Assembly (NCBI RefSeq): GCF_947172395.1
Contig: NC_069104.1
Coordinates: 10,257,355-10,321,354 of the forward strand
Source: Bicyclus anynana
Lineage: Eukaryota > Arthropoda > Insecta > Lepidoptera > Nymphalidae
Direction: 5' to 3'
Length of the DNA: 64,000 nucleotides
Below the pieces are notes generated by a model, which made no database searches, had not been told where the DNA came from, and worked only from the letters and a program-made list of their open reading frames with translations. Of this stretch, positions 51,856 to 63,897 are shown piece after piece; position 1 is the stretch's first letter, and each line of letters begins with the position of its first letter. A program made the translations under genes and the position numbers.

Positions 51856-52389
51856 TTTAATATTTTCCATGACAATTGTCTGGTGATCATAGTCTCCTAA
51901 ACTATTACGAGAGCTACTTTAAACGCCAAAATATGTACATTCAACGTATTTAGATCGCTCATTTATCGATTAATAAAAAAACGCATTTTAAATGGGTCAA
52001 ACGGAACAAATTAAGCGAGAATTCTACCAATTTAGTATTTGTACAGATCCTATTGGATTTAACGAATATCGTATTGAATTATTGACAGTTTAATGCAAAC
52101 TGGGACCGGGCTTTGTCAAACTAAATTAAATCTCTCACTTTTCGACAATATCGTGAATTCCTACAGATATTGGAAGAGTCAATTTAGGAGAACGTTTGTT
52201 ACTAAATTCAAAATGTTGGTATATCCACTTTACTCCTACTATGCACACATATTATACACACTTTTGAAAAGTAAAGTCTGTCAGTAATTAGTGACTGTTC
52301 ACCGGTTCACAAATTTTGCGAGTAAAGTGAGCAAGAAATTCAGTAGTTTCAGTCAATGAGTTTAAACCACGAACTTACGAATTTTTCAC
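51856..52389. other. No gene recognised
   Basis: AT-rich with no motif worth naming. Confidence 0.45.
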
Positions 52390-52535
52390 GAACAACACTG
52401 CGATTTCCGAGGCAGGGTCACCACTCCATTACCTTGGTACCTACTCCAACGTTCATTGGAGTAGGTACCAACGTTCATTGGATCTTCGATCTATGTGGCC
52501 TGTCCATTGTCACTTTAGCTTCGCGAATTGCATTT
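52390..52535 (-). pseudogene. LINE fragment with a perfect 15-bp hairpin
   Basis: GGCCTGTCCATTGTCACTTT then AGCTTCGCGAATTGC is the reversed KWQWAGH region. Inside it TGGTACCTACTCCAA (52435-52449), loop CGTTCA, and its exact complement (52456-52470). Confidence 0.6.
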
Positions 52536-52920
52536 TTACGCGAATTTACGAAATAATAAATAAGTTCGTATTGGTGTTCATATTTTTCACTGTGCTCTCG
52601 TCGGGTTAAGTGAAAGCATCTAACAAAATAGATTTAAACGAGGCTAAAAACGCCTTTTTTATACAAAATTTTATCCCAATTTACCCTAAGAAACGAGAAT
52701 TATGCGAATAAAATAGCGAAGAACAGCTAATATAACATTAAAAGATAGCAGTATGGTGGGGCTTTCCGATGCTCAGTGGGGGTTTTGCTACATTAACCCT
52801 TACCTTTCCCTCAGTGCACACCCTGTTGATCCTGGTTCCGCTACACTCGTTTGATTTTGATGTTCATTCTCGTAATTGAAAGGAAGAGGAAATTCTTTAT
52901 AGCTAGACCTTTTTTAGGCT

Positions 52921-53190
52921 AAGAGATAGCATTCAAATTATCACAAAGATTTTTACAAAACTTTTGTTGAATATTTTTTAGATATTGTTAATTTAGAAAG
53001 AATAAAATTATTTTTATTAGTGTTGATTGACGTCATTTAATTATGTAGATATTTAAGAGATAGCATTCAATTTGTCACTAATATTTTTTACTAAACTTTT
53101 GTTGAATATTTTTTAGATATTGTTAATATAGAAAGAATAAAATCATTTTTATTAGTGTTTATTGTCATTTAATTATGTAGATTTTAAAGT
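52921..53190. repeat. Two tandem units of about 134 bp
   Basis: AAGAGATAGCATTCAA starts at 52921 and 53055. Both units contain CTTTTGTTGAATATTTTTTA and GTCATTTAATTATGTAGAT. Confidence 0.88.
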
Positions 53191-53230
53191 ATTATTGTTT
53201 GATTTTCTTAGTTTGCTGATATAAATTGAC

Positions 53231-53410
53231 TAGCAGACGCCTGCGACTTCGTCCGACCTTGACCTCCTTAATCGGGCCCTGTCGCAAAATCCTTTCTTAG
53301 CAGATATCTACTAACATTAAACTACCTCCCTGTCAAATTTCAAGTTTGTTCGGTAAGCAGTTTCCGATATTTCGTGAAGAATGACCTTTCGTTTATATGT
53401 ATAAATTTTC
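53231..53410 (+). repeat. Interspersed repeat R3
   Basis: ACTAGCAGACGCCTGCGACT to ATGACCTTTCGTTTATATG. Confidence 0.78.
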
Positions 53411-53661
53411 TGTTTTTCATCATAAAGTTCCTTCGGTAAAATTAATTCAAAGATAAGGTCGATTATTATAATCCTTCTTTTCTTTCTTTTGGGCAGATTA
53501 ACAATTCAAGAAACATAATATTATATTACCTAAATATATTTTTCATTTACCAAAAGTGTCAATTAATGAAGCAATTACTCAAAATTTTAGTTAGTAAGAA
53601 CATGACCAATAATATATTTTTTAAAACAGAGTATCTACACTACAACCGTTCTTGATGAATA

Positions 53662-53896
53662 CTGTTTACCAACAAAAAAATTAAAAATGAGGGTTTAACT
53701 AGTCATTTCATTAAAATGAATAAATCAAATTAATAAAAACAAATTTGATTAATAAGCTTAGAACAATAAGCTTAGAACAATAAGAGGCTAATAAATTTTG
53801 AATATATAAACAAACCATACATAATTTAAAATAAATAAGTTATGAAATTACATGCGTTTTCTGCCTTCATTTTCAATTTATTTGTTGATAAACAAT
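53662..53896. mobile_element. MITE-like element, relative of 3703-3945
   Basis: ATACTGTTTACCAACAAAAA to TTTATTTGTTGATAAACAAT. Contains a short duplication TAAGCTTAGAACAA. Confidence 0.65.
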
Positions 53897-55100
53897 TCAT
53901 CAAGAAAGGCTGTAGTATAGACATTTTTCCACAGATATTATTTTGTTGTTTTCATAAATCCTTTACAAAGTTCAAACTTATGTATCATGCTTGCTGCATG
54001 AACGCGCATTTAGAGCACGAAGATTGAAAAGAAAAATAACACACTAAGACCACGCTAACTTTGTTTCCTCTTACAAGGAAAGAAAATTAGAAACCCACGA
54101 AAATGTGCAGGAAAATTTTTCACTAAAGAATTGTGTATACACTGAACAATAGTTGGAAAATGAGAATCTGCTCATATAGGAAATTTACTTTGTAAAATTT
54201 TCCACATCAATTACTGTTGTTCCAAAGTAATTACACAATATTTGTACTCTAATTTAGTACGTAGTAGTTTATGATTTATGATGTACTGTCTAGATAATAC
54301 GACAAACTTCGTATTACGTCAGAATCATTAAATGTTATCTTCAATGGATGAATAATATACAGTTTTTTAAAGAACCAAGACCTCTGATTTTTTGAGATTT
54401 TTGGTAATTGTTTTGGATATTTGTTTCTATCTTCTTTTGTATCTAAATGTTACCTAAGTATTTTTTAATATTAAAAAATGTGAAAGCAGAAAACGAATAA
54501 AGTGAATTCTATAAAATTTATGACAGAGGAACATTTATCATATTAAAAAAGCACAATATCAGATAGGCAACAAGGTTCGTATTATATTTCGTAGCATCAT
54601 TGAAAATACAAAATAAGGGTTCCTTTTTAACTACGGAACCTTAAAAACTAATAAAGAATCTTAATTGTATTATTCAATATAAATTAAGTTCGAAACGAAC
54701 ATTACTACGTTACTTTCAATGTTAATTGAGACTAAATTTTTATAACTGGAACAATTCTTTTTGATGTTGGCTCTTACAGTTTCCGTTGAAACCCGCCACT
54801 AAAAGTAAGGCGGTTTTACAACCGCATTTTTATCGGAATTGCTTTTAATTTCGCCTTCGATAGCGTTAGGACTTAATTAATTGAAACAAGGCGTATTTTT
54901 ATAACAACCAACCTTGCTTCTATTTGCAAGGTGTATAAAATTTTATACCTACTTTGGTTGCTTCATAACGATAGTAATTAAGTTTTAATATTAGTTACTC
55001 GTAACTTGGAGACTCGTATACTTAAAAATGGGTAGGTATGAATTCAATAACTTCTTTGAATATAATATAATATAATAATTTATTTATTTTGCTATTATCC
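53897..55100. other. No gene recognised
   Basis: AT-rich. TAAGGGTTCC...ACTACGGAACCTT at about 54616-54650 is a fragment of the AGGGTTCCGTA family. Confidence 0.5.
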
Positions 55101-55324
55101 ACGAAAAGCCGACGAACCCATGCGACAACGTCACCCAGGTCCGACAAAATACTCTCTACGTACGTGCACTAGATGTTGACTCTACAACGTGCAAAGTCTT
55201 TGCAATTGCACGTTATAGAGTCAACATCTCCTGAGGATGCTCCGGTTTCGGGGTGAAACGTACGTAGAGAGTATTTTGTCGGAGCTGGATGACGTTGTCG
55301 TATGGATTCGTCAGCTTTTCGCGG
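55101..55324. repeat. Three-way-junction palindrome with hammerhead-ribozyme-like core
   Basis: Outer arms 55101-55164 and 55259-55324 are inverted copies (CGACAAAATACTCTCTACGT and complement). An inner stem is formed by AGATGTTGACTCTAC (55171-55185) and GTAGAGTCAACATCT-like sequence (55215-55229). Between the inner stem and the right arm lies CTGAGGA (55231), then a 5-bp stem CTCCG/CGGGG with loop GTTT, then GAAA (55255-55258). Order and motifs fit a hammerhead fold (CUGANGA, stem II, GAAA, stem III). The cleavage triplet is not clear: the bases after the left arm read TGCACT. Confidence 0.6.
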
Positions 55325-56172
55325 ATGATAGCAAAACAAATAAATTATTATATATTCATGATGAACTTCCGCAAAGTAAGGTCTTTGATTATGTCATTGA
55401 TGTAAATAAATCGCCTAAAATTTTCGGATTTTAGCTAATTTGTTATTCTGTGTGTTGAATTTATATTAATACCTTAATTGTTAGGGAATGACTTTCGTTA
55501 CCAATCGGTTACATCATTTCCATATTTTTTTTAGTTTTCGAAACGTTTGCGTTAGTAGAAAGAGAATCGATATGTAACGTTGCTAGAGACTAGACTAACG
55601 CGATTTGCGTTAGTCCTTTAGTAGCATCACATTAATCAGCACGGCCCAAACTGCTGGCGCAGCTGCGGAATTTGCTCAAACGCTTAAGCCGTACATTACA
55701 AGGTCAGATGTAAGGAACGTATTTGAGGCGCTTGGGACTTTGGCATCTGTGGGTCTTTGCATATTTTATTTTAGGCTATAATTGGGGGATGGTTCTCTGT
55801 ATAAACTTTATATTTAACTTAAACTTTATATAACTTGTACGCGGTATATCCAATACTTTTTATTATTTTTTTAGGGAAAGTAAGGTTATTTCTAAGGAAA
55901 TACTAAATACTATCTCATTAACGTGATAGGACTTTGGGCATGTTTAGCCTTTATTTTGTCTCTAATATTGCCAATATTTTTGATAATATTTAGGGTAAGA
56001 GTGTTCTTTAGGAAATGGTTAGTGATATATAACACATCACATTGGATTTTGTATTATTAATTGTTTTCTTTGCGGGCTTGTTATTTAATGTGTAAAATTT
56101 ATTTGCGAAAACTTGTAATTGTCTATATTATTTTATAAGCCATCATAATAATATAATTATTTATTGTAAACT
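55325..56172. other. No gene recognised
   Basis: A 65-codon frame from 55237 runs through the right palindrome arm and is probably fortuitous. 55640-55760 is somewhat richer in G+C (GCTGGCGCAGCTGCGGAATT) but not identifiable. Confidence 0.45.
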
Positions 56173-56362
56173 AAAAGACGCCGCGCGGTTTCACCCGCGT
56201 GGTTCCCGTTCCCGTAGGAATACGGGGATAAAATATAGCTTATATCTCGGGGATAGTGTAGCTTCCAAACAGTGAAAGAATTTTTCAAATCAGAGCCATC
56301 AGTTTCAGAGCCTATTCAATGCAAAGAAACAATCAAATATTTCCTCTATAATATTAGTATAC
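56173..56362 (+). repeat. Interspersed repeat R1b
   Basis: AAAAGACGCCGCGCGGTTTC to TTCCTCTATAATATTAGTAT. Confidence 0.82.
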
Positions 56363-56393
56363 ATAATATTGAGTGTGTGGGCAACTTAAGTTG

Positions 56394-56538
56394 TCATTTA
56401 CGCGAGCAGCAATTGCTACAGACGACGGCAGTGGTCTGTAGCAATTGACTGCCGTTGATTGCCCTTGACCTGCCGCCGTGACTTCGCCGAATGCAGTCGA
56501 CTGCAGTTGTCGGTAGCAGTTGCTGCTCGTGTAAATGG
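56394..56538. repeat. 145-bp fold-back element
   Basis: CATTTACGCGAGCAGCAATT and GCTACAGACGACGGCAGT on the left; ACTGCAGTTGTCGGTAGC and AGTTGCTGCTCGTGTAAATG on the right, inverted. The loop has further CTGCCG/CGGCAG words. Confidence 0.8.
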
Positions 56539-58093
56539 AGCCTAAGACTTTCAAATTATTATCATGAAATATCTCTTCTGTCTCTGTTCAAGAGAGAGTT
56601 AAAACCTGTCGTGACTCGTGGCTCATTACTGTCAGCGACACAATAATTCTAAATAATTTATTCTGGTAGTAAAGTATGTTACTGTCTGATTGGGGTAAGT
56701 GTTTGATGGTTATGGCGTCACTTACAGCGAATTTTGATAAGAGATAAAAAAATTCGCTAAACTATTGAGTGTGAGAAAATTATTGTTGATATATGTTAAT
56801 AAAATATGCAGAACAGATTTTACTACCTGATTCTGATATATGTCAGACAATCTGAGAGTAAGTTTTGTCACTTCCTAACTTTTACTATCATACGATACAG
56901 ACAAATAAAATTAATCCGACACATACGAAAAGGTGGTGAAACCGGTCCACAATATAATAATGAGCTGAGAATATTTAGATATCAGTATTTTTACCAATAC
57001 AATTAATAGTTGTTACGCGTAATCACAATCAAATTAAATCTAAAATACATCTTTGAAAACAAACTTTTATGTTAATGCTAGAAAATGAAAATTTGCTACC
57101 ACAGTCGTATATGGAAATTATCATGTCGAAAATAAAAAAAATCATTAAAGACTACCCTCACGAGCGTATGTATAAGCTTACTGACTGTGGCAATAAGTTT
57201 TTTATATAGTATGTTGTCACCCGAGTTTAGCTGTTCTTAAATCATGCAAAATGTCGAAGTCCCCTAAGCTTAGAGGAAGTTGCTCAAATTTATATTTCTA
57301 GGTTTGACTTACACATACATACATACCTACAAACAAGGTACTTTAAATAAAAGCTTGTAATAATTTATAGCGTCCCGCTGTCACTAAGGCCACACCCCTT
57401 CACCTCGGGCTATGTAATTTAGCCCGCCCGTTCGTTCCGAATTGCCGTCATATATTTGCGGGCTAAAGTGTAAGTGGTGAGTTAAATATTTTCCTGTACT
57501 TACTTCTTATATATCCTTTAGTTTATAGTGAAATAGCAAAGATATTAGAGCTAGCGTTTGCTGTATATGGGCTATAATGGCTTAAGCTCGCTTATGAGAG
57601 TCCCTGGTGCAGTTTAACGACTCTCGAAGCGGCAAACTACTATACTATACCTACTTGACTTTTAGCTCAGTATTCAGTTAAGCACTAGATGCTATATATA
57701 CATAGGATTTGATAATAAAGATATTCAGCAAAGAACTAGATATTCTTTATAAGGATTTATTGGTTTGTGGGTTTTATACTATTAAAACAACTCGATGGAT
57801 ATAACTGATCACTATATTATTATCCAAAATATTATTATTTAGCAAGGTAGGCAATACGTCCGTCCACTAGCACGGTGTGACAAGAAGTGAGGAGCATTAC
57901 GAAAACATTTAAATACATTCTGTTTGGAATGAACGATGATGGCGCTGGCGTATTATTTTATACAATCAAATATCTTCTTAATTATATTTAAAATCAAGAT
58001 TAGTTTTTGTATTTATTTGTAAAATAAACCAACAGGATTTGCTACTGAAGATTAAAATAAATTACTATTTAAAAAAAACTTCTCTTCTTTTTA
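56539..58093. other. No gene recognised
   Basis: AT-rich. CGGGCTATGTAATTTAGCCC (57408-57427) is a short hairpin. No long frame. Confidence 0.5.
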
Positions 58094-58798
58094 GGGTCCC
58101 GTGTCTCAAAAGGAAAAAACAGATGGGATCACTTTGTTGTATGTTGGTCCATCAGACCGTCGGTTGATAAAACGAATTGTTGTCCAAAGGAGTTCACCAC
58201 TTTCATACGATCAGTGACCAGATCAGACCATAAACTACTAAGTACCAAGTAACTATGTTAAAAGTGAATTTCAAATTGACACATTTATTAGCTCCATCTA
58301 TAATTTATATTATTTTTTACAATAAATAACACGTAAACAAATAATGAAACCCGATGTTAAGTTAATAAATTATTTAGCTGTGGTGTAAGTTTATCTATGG
58401 CACCGCACATAATAAAATGCTACTTGAATGACTATTTGTCATATTGCGTTTGTCACATCGTATATGTGTGGTTAGAACCCAAACAGTTTAAAAAAAATGA
58501 AGGAAAGATTATAAAATAATTATATCTTATTTATTCTGCTTTAAAAATAAATTGTTACAGTTATTATGGAGTCTTCCAACAATTAACTATTTTTTCTAGT
58601 ATTTCTCAACAACTGGCATTTCCAAGTTAAACATGACCGACCTCCTTTGGAATTTGAAACCATGTCATGTGGGTCATCGCATGAAGTGGCTTTAGCACAA
58701 GCATAAACAGAATTTTATTATTTTTATGATATAAAGTTTTATGACTAAGAATGATTGGTACTGAACCCTATGTGGGCGAATCTGACTCGCACTTGTCT
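58094..58798 (+). mobile_element. Interspersed repeat of the AGGGTTCCGTA type
   Basis: TTTAGGGTCCCGTGTCTCAA, AAACAGATGGGATCACTTTG, ending GCGAATCTGACTCGCACTTG. Relative of 19360-20345. Confidence 0.6.
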
Positions 58799-59220
58799 AC
58801 ATGCTTAAAAACATTTCTTACCTGCTTAAAAAAAATCTGTTGCAGCCTGGTAGTTAGTTAGATACAATTCGTGCTTATTCCAGTCATGGTTAGTGACTAG
58901 AGATACCTTGTACCCATTTTTATGTTGGTCTTTGCCTCTGCATTGGATGTCCCATATTTGTTCAAAGCTATCCTACGTGGGTATACCTTCAACGCGGATT
59001 TTTACCACATTTCAATGTCAGCCTTAACTCGGTGGCAAAGCCGACACTTTGTTTCCAAAAATGTGTGCCTCAAACGCGATTGTTTGCGTCGGAATTGGAA
59101 GCTTGGTTTTCTTTTTATGACAACGCGGGCTAACGCAAAGTTGCCAAAGAGATACCGATTGGATGAACCATGAAACGTTTTTTATTTATTTTCCTTTGAT
59201 CTGGTCATACACCATTATTT

Positions 59221-59517
59221 CATCATCATTATCAACCCATATTCGGCTCATTGCTGAGCTCGAGTCTCCTCTCAGAATGAGAGGGGTTAGGCCAATAGTC
59301 CACCACGCTGGCCCAATGCGGATTGGTAGACTTCACACACGCAGATAATTAAGAAAAATCTCTGGTATGCAGATATCACGATGTAATTCCTTAACCGTTT
59401 GAGACACATGATATTTAATTTCTTAAAATGCACACGATTGAAAAGTAGGAGGTGCGTGCCCTGGATTCGAACTCACACCCTCCGGAATCGGAGGCAGAGG
59501 TCATATCCACTGGGCTC
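59221..59517 (-). mobile_element. SINE A, full length
   Basis: CATCATCATTATCAACCCAT to GGAGGCAGAGGTCATATCCA, CTGGGCTC. Confidence 0.9.
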
Positions 59518-59851
59518 CATGTTGGCAAGAATACTAGTTGCATTTCAGCGCAGGACAACCAGGCTGATCATTACTTCATACTATTTTTAAACATCCAATT
59601 TGATTGATGATTTACTTTACGTAAATTTTAGGTTTAAAACTGAGATTTTTAAATTTAAAAAAATATTTTATCCAAGTTATTTGTCCTATCCTATTCAGTT
59701 AGGTAGGTCCAATTTCAAGAAAGATGTAAATCGCCGAATCCAGCTCGACTGGGCAGCGTTTGGGAAACTCTTTTCATCCGAAATTCCTCAGTGCCTGAAG
59801 ACGAAAGATCCGAGACTTGGTCGCTAACTAGGGGCCTTATTAAAAGACTCA

Positions 59852-60214
59852 AAGTCACTCAGCGGGCGATGGAGCAAGCTACGCCTGGGTTTCTCTGCGT
59901 GACCGAATCAGAAATGAGGAGATCCGCAGACGAACTAAAAAAACTTATATAGTTCAGCGAGTCACCAAGCTGCAGTTGCAATGGGCAGGCCACATAGTTC
60001 GAAGAGTCGATGGACGTTGGGGTCCCAAGGTGCTGGAATGACGACCCCGCACCGGAAAGCGCAGTGTTGGTCGACACCCCACTAGGTGGACCGAAGACAT
60101 CAAGCAGGTTGCAGGGAGCCGCTGGATGTTGGAAGCTCGAGATCGGTTTGTTTGAATATCCATGTCCAGCAGAGGACGTCCATCGGCTGATAATGATGAT
60201 GATGATGATGATTT
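59852..60214 (+). pseudogene. LINE reverse transcriptase C-terminus and 3' end
   Basis: CAGCGGGCGATGGAGCAAGC encodes QRAMEQ; CTGCAGTTGCAATGGGCAGG is the KxQWAG motif, with GHIVRRVDGRWG after it. TGGACCGAAGACATCAAGCA is RWTEDIK. The tail ends CTGATAATGATGATGATGAT. Frameshifted and 5'-truncated. The best-preserved fragment of its family here. Confidence 0.82.
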
Positions 60215-60536
60215 GTCCTATTACAAGGAAAAAAACTAAAGCAGACGAAGTAGCGAGCGTTCTTTAGTTAACGTACAACATTGCCATCCGATCAATGCGT
60301 TTTTCCTTTATTTTCGGGATCTAGATTTGATTTACGATTCCCCGAGAAGCCTGTCTTTGTCTTCGTAACAAAGGCTTTAAAACGTTTATATCCCTGATAG
60401 AGTAGGCTTTGATTTGGCATTTTACTTTTTCTCTATACCAAGGAAGATTACGTAAAGCCTTGATTCTCGGATCTCGTTACTACAATCAGATACCGGTAAT
60501 AAAATTGTCATTCTCCACTTACTCGAATGCTTCGTT

Positions 60537-60702
60537 GCCCGTTGGTTCAGTGGTTAGCCTATACGGCTTCGGGTCACGAAATCTTAGTTTCAAGTCCTGG
60601 GTCCGGCTATAACCGCCAACCCGTATTGGATCGGCGCGGTGGATCTAAGCTCCATATCTTAGAGATGTAGTTCAGCAGTGGGGTGATAATGATGATGATG
60701 AT
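60537..60702 (+). mobile_element. SINE C (tRNA-derived)
   Basis: TGCCCGTTGGTTCAGTGGTT (A-box), TTTCAAGTCCTGGGTCCGGC (B-box region), TTGGATCGGCGCGGTGGATC, ending (GATGAT)n. Confidence 0.75.
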
Positions 60703-60870
60703 ATTCTCGGACCAAGACGCTTTTGGAACCCTCGTAACTTTAATTTTAAGTTTTCGACTATTATTACCACCATTAGATTAAATTAAATTATGACATAATT
60801 TTGACCTTTCAAAAGTGCTTGTAAACTAAGCCTAATTGAAATAAATGAATTTTGAATTTTGAATTTTTTT
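60703..60870 (+). mobile_element. LINE 3' tail
   Basis: TCGGACCAAGACGCTTTTGG, TCGTAACTTTAATTTTAAGT, TAAGCCTAATTGAAATAAAT, then GAATTTT repeated. Confidence 0.6.
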
Positions 60871-60934
60871 TTAAATTTTGATGATAACTAATTGTTCTCA
60901 ATGACTAACTATTCCAATAGAGGATAATTCATTC

Positions 60935-61216
60935 ATTAATTATCAACCCATATTCGGCTCACTGATGAGCTCGAGTCTCAGTATAATTAGAGGGGTTAGG
61001 CCAATAGTCCACCACGCTGGCCCAATGTGTATTGGCAGACTTCACATGCGCAGAGAATTAAGAAAATTCTCAGGAATGCAGGTTTCCTCACGATGTTTTT
61101 CCTTCACCATTTGAGACACGTGATATTTAATTTCTTAAAATGCGCACAACTGAAAAGTTGGAAGTGCATGCCCCGGACAGGATTCGAACCCACAACCATG
61201 GGCTATCACGGCTCTC
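60935..61216 (-). mobile_element. SINE A with a damaged head
   Basis: TCATTAATTATCAACCCATA to GCCCCGGACAGGATTCGAAC, then only GGGCTATCACGGCTC of the head. Confidence 0.88.
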
Positions 61217-61971
61217 AAGATAATAATAGCTTCCAAGAGGATATTTGTTTTTATATATTCAATCGGAACCATATCAGAAAGTAGATTTGGGACTATTGTA
61301 TAGGTAGTGACTTGTTTCAGTCATTTTGATTTGAAAACCAAATTAGTACATAAATTTTCGTAAACATTTATAAGACCAATCTAGAAATACCTATCTTTCA
61401 AACAAAAAAGACGAAGTAATTTCATAATTTCACAATTCATTTATTTTTGCTGAGAACACATACAATCTAATGTATTCAGCCATTTCTAGCATACAACAGT
61501 AGTACAAGAAGTAAAAAATAATACACGCGTTAAACTGTGAACCTCCTCCTTTGAAGTCGGATAACTACCCTAACATCATTCAAATAATGCTAATTGTAAT
61601 GTTTGTTACAAAGGAAGGCAGAACCTTACGATTTCTCAAGGCATTTAACGCATACACAAAGGATCTTGTTCTCGGAATGCATATTAAATGAAATATTATT
61701 CTGATTGTGAATTACTGTAGACTTATTAAGATGCAGCTTTACCGGAGGGCTTAAGCTTATGTTAAAGCTTTGCTAAAGAGAGAGCCTGGGCGCTACAATA
61801 TTACAATATTAGAAACGAAACTAAGAAGCTGCGATCCGCAACAAACAGGCTAATGAATGATATTTCGCCATTCCCGGAGAATAAAACCGCAATTGCAAAA
61901 AGCTAATTTTTTAGGTGAAATAAAAGACCTATTTTTGATGATTGTTGACAAAGTAATAGACTTAGATAGAA

Positions 61972-62195
61972 CTAGCGGACGCCCGCGATTTTGCCCGCCT
62001 TTAGATCTGTTTAATCCGGCCCTAAGCAAAATCCGTCCTTAGCAGATACATACTGCAAGATAGATACAACTATAGACCTCCCTGCTAAATTTCATCTTTG
62101 TTCGAAAAGCAGTTTTCGAGATTTAGTGGTCATCACTCTATATTCTATATTTTGAGATTTAGTGATCATCACTCTATACTATCGCATTTATATAT
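61972..62195 (+). repeat. Interspersed repeat R3
   Basis: ACTAGCGGACGCCCGCGATT, CCTCCCTGCTAAATTTCATC, GAGATTTAGTGGTCATCACT with a 38-bp local duplication at the end. Confidence 0.78.
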
Positions 62196-62306
62196 TAAAA
62201 TTAAGAAAGCTCTTTTAAGCCAACTTACGCGCAGCGACCGGAAGGTTTTGTAGGAGAATAAAATGGTAACTGCCATTACGCGTGTTTTAGTGATTGGGAT
62301 CTATAG

Positions 62307-62420
62307 GGTTAGCACCGCCTTCAAACTGATCAGTAGGTAGGTAATACGATGTTTTTTTTCACATTTTAGTTTAGTCGGTAGGTACGTTTTATGATTTTTG
62401 AAGTCGGTTGAATTTTTTTT
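62307..62420. repeat. Single arm of the 6.5-kb fold-back element
   Basis: GGTTAGCACCGCCTTCAAAC, TGATCAGTAGGTAGG, TTTTGAAGTCGGTTGAATTT. Only one arm is present. Confidence 0.75.
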
Positions 62421-63241
62421 TTATTTTTTTTTAAATAAATAGTTCATAAATTATATTAAAGGGTCCTGTTAAATTTTAGTTAGAATATTCCTCAGGAATG
62501 GATTAGGTACACTTTGTTGAATATTAAACACAGCCCGCTTAAGGCCGGTAACATGGCAGGTCAAAGGATATTTCGAGTATGAATTTAAGCCCTCGACGCT
62601 TTAGTAAATGCGTATCAATATACCGCCCCGCAGCTCCTCTCAGGATTTGCTGCCAACTCCGTTCCACGGAACACGGACTTGGAGCGGTATTATGCAAAAT
62701 AGAGTTTATAGTGGAACGTTGAATTTCGAATAGTTGTAGAACGTTAGTATGAATTTGCAATGCGTTAAGGCTACGTTACACGTCAGTTTCTTGGATACGT
62801 GTGACTGTTGTTGAAGTGACTTCTTATGGGAATGTAAACTTGGTAACGTAACGCGTTACGGCGCCACTGTCTGGCTTCCCTTTCACTCATACGGCAGCAG
62901 GTTTAAGTTGTCGTCCAGAGACGCAGACGTTTGTTTTTCTAAGCATTATTTTTATCGATGCAGGTCGAGAATCTCTTAGTGTAACTTAGCCTATAAAAAC
63001 GTTAACTTGTAGTATAATTATACTTGTATCTTAATAATATTATTAATAATATGAACTTTTGTTCCTTTGCAGTACAAATTGAAATTCAGAATTCGTTTGT
63101 CTTAAAATGGTTAAACTTACTGGTTTAAGTACTTTTGAAACGTCAAGTTTACTTATTTCTAGACACTCTAGCACTCTTCCGGAATTCAGGTTGTGATGAA
63201 AAGAAAGCAATAAAATCAGCAGTTGCACTCTTTATTGCAGA
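62421..63241. other. No gene recognised
   Basis: 62770-62960 is G+C-richer (GTAACGTAACGCGTTACGGC) but has no frame or known motif. Confidence 0.45.
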
Positions 63242-63440
63242 ACTAGCTGACGCCGCACAAACCGTGCGTTCCGCTCATGTGGTTCCCGTTCCCGTAGGAA
63301 TACGGGGATAAAATATAGCCTTTCTCGATAAATGGGCTATCTAACACTGAAAGAATTTTTCAAATTTGACAAGTAGTTCCTGAGATTAGCGCGTTCAAAC
63401 AAATAAACAAACTCTTCAGCTTTATAATATTAGTATAGAT
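63242..63440 (+). repeat. Interspersed repeat R1
   Basis: ACTAGCTGACGCCGCACAAA to TTTATAATATTAGTATAGAT, with a small insertion near the head. Confidence 0.86.
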
Positions 63441-63566
63441 TTATCATAATATTAAGATACACAATTTATAATTCCCACAACGAAGTTCCTAAACAGATGG
63501 ACCATTTTGTATAAAAAGCTGTTTTTCGAGATACTTGTAAGATTCTTATTAATGAGAAGGTGGTAC

Positions 63567-63897
63567 TCTTTTTTTTATTCTTCACGAGTTAGCCCTTGAC
63601 TACAATCTCACCCGATGATAAGCGATGATGCAGTCTAAGATGGAAGCGGGCTAACTTGTTAAAAGGAAGATGAAAATCCACACCCCTTTCGGTTTCTACA
63701 CGACATCGTACCGAAACGCTAAATCGCTTCTGCGCCCACTCTTACACCTAAATGCTAAATTGCTTGGTGGTAGGTCTTTGCCGGTAGGGTGGTAACTAGC
63801 CACGGCAAGAAAATTTCAATCGGTCGAGCTGGGGTTCGAACCCAGGACCTCCGTTTTGTAAATCCACCGAGCAGACCACTGCGCCACGGAGGCCGTC
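63567..63897 (-). mobile_element. SINE B, near full length
   Basis: TTCACGAGTTAGCCCTTGAC to GCGCCACGGAGGCCGTC. Carries an internal partial duplication around the CGCTAAATCGCTT string. Confidence 0.88.

Noticed and set aside
55237..55434. 65-codon frame next to the ribozyme-like palindrome
   Set aside because: It starts inside the palindrome core and runs into AT-rich DNA; no recognisable domain.
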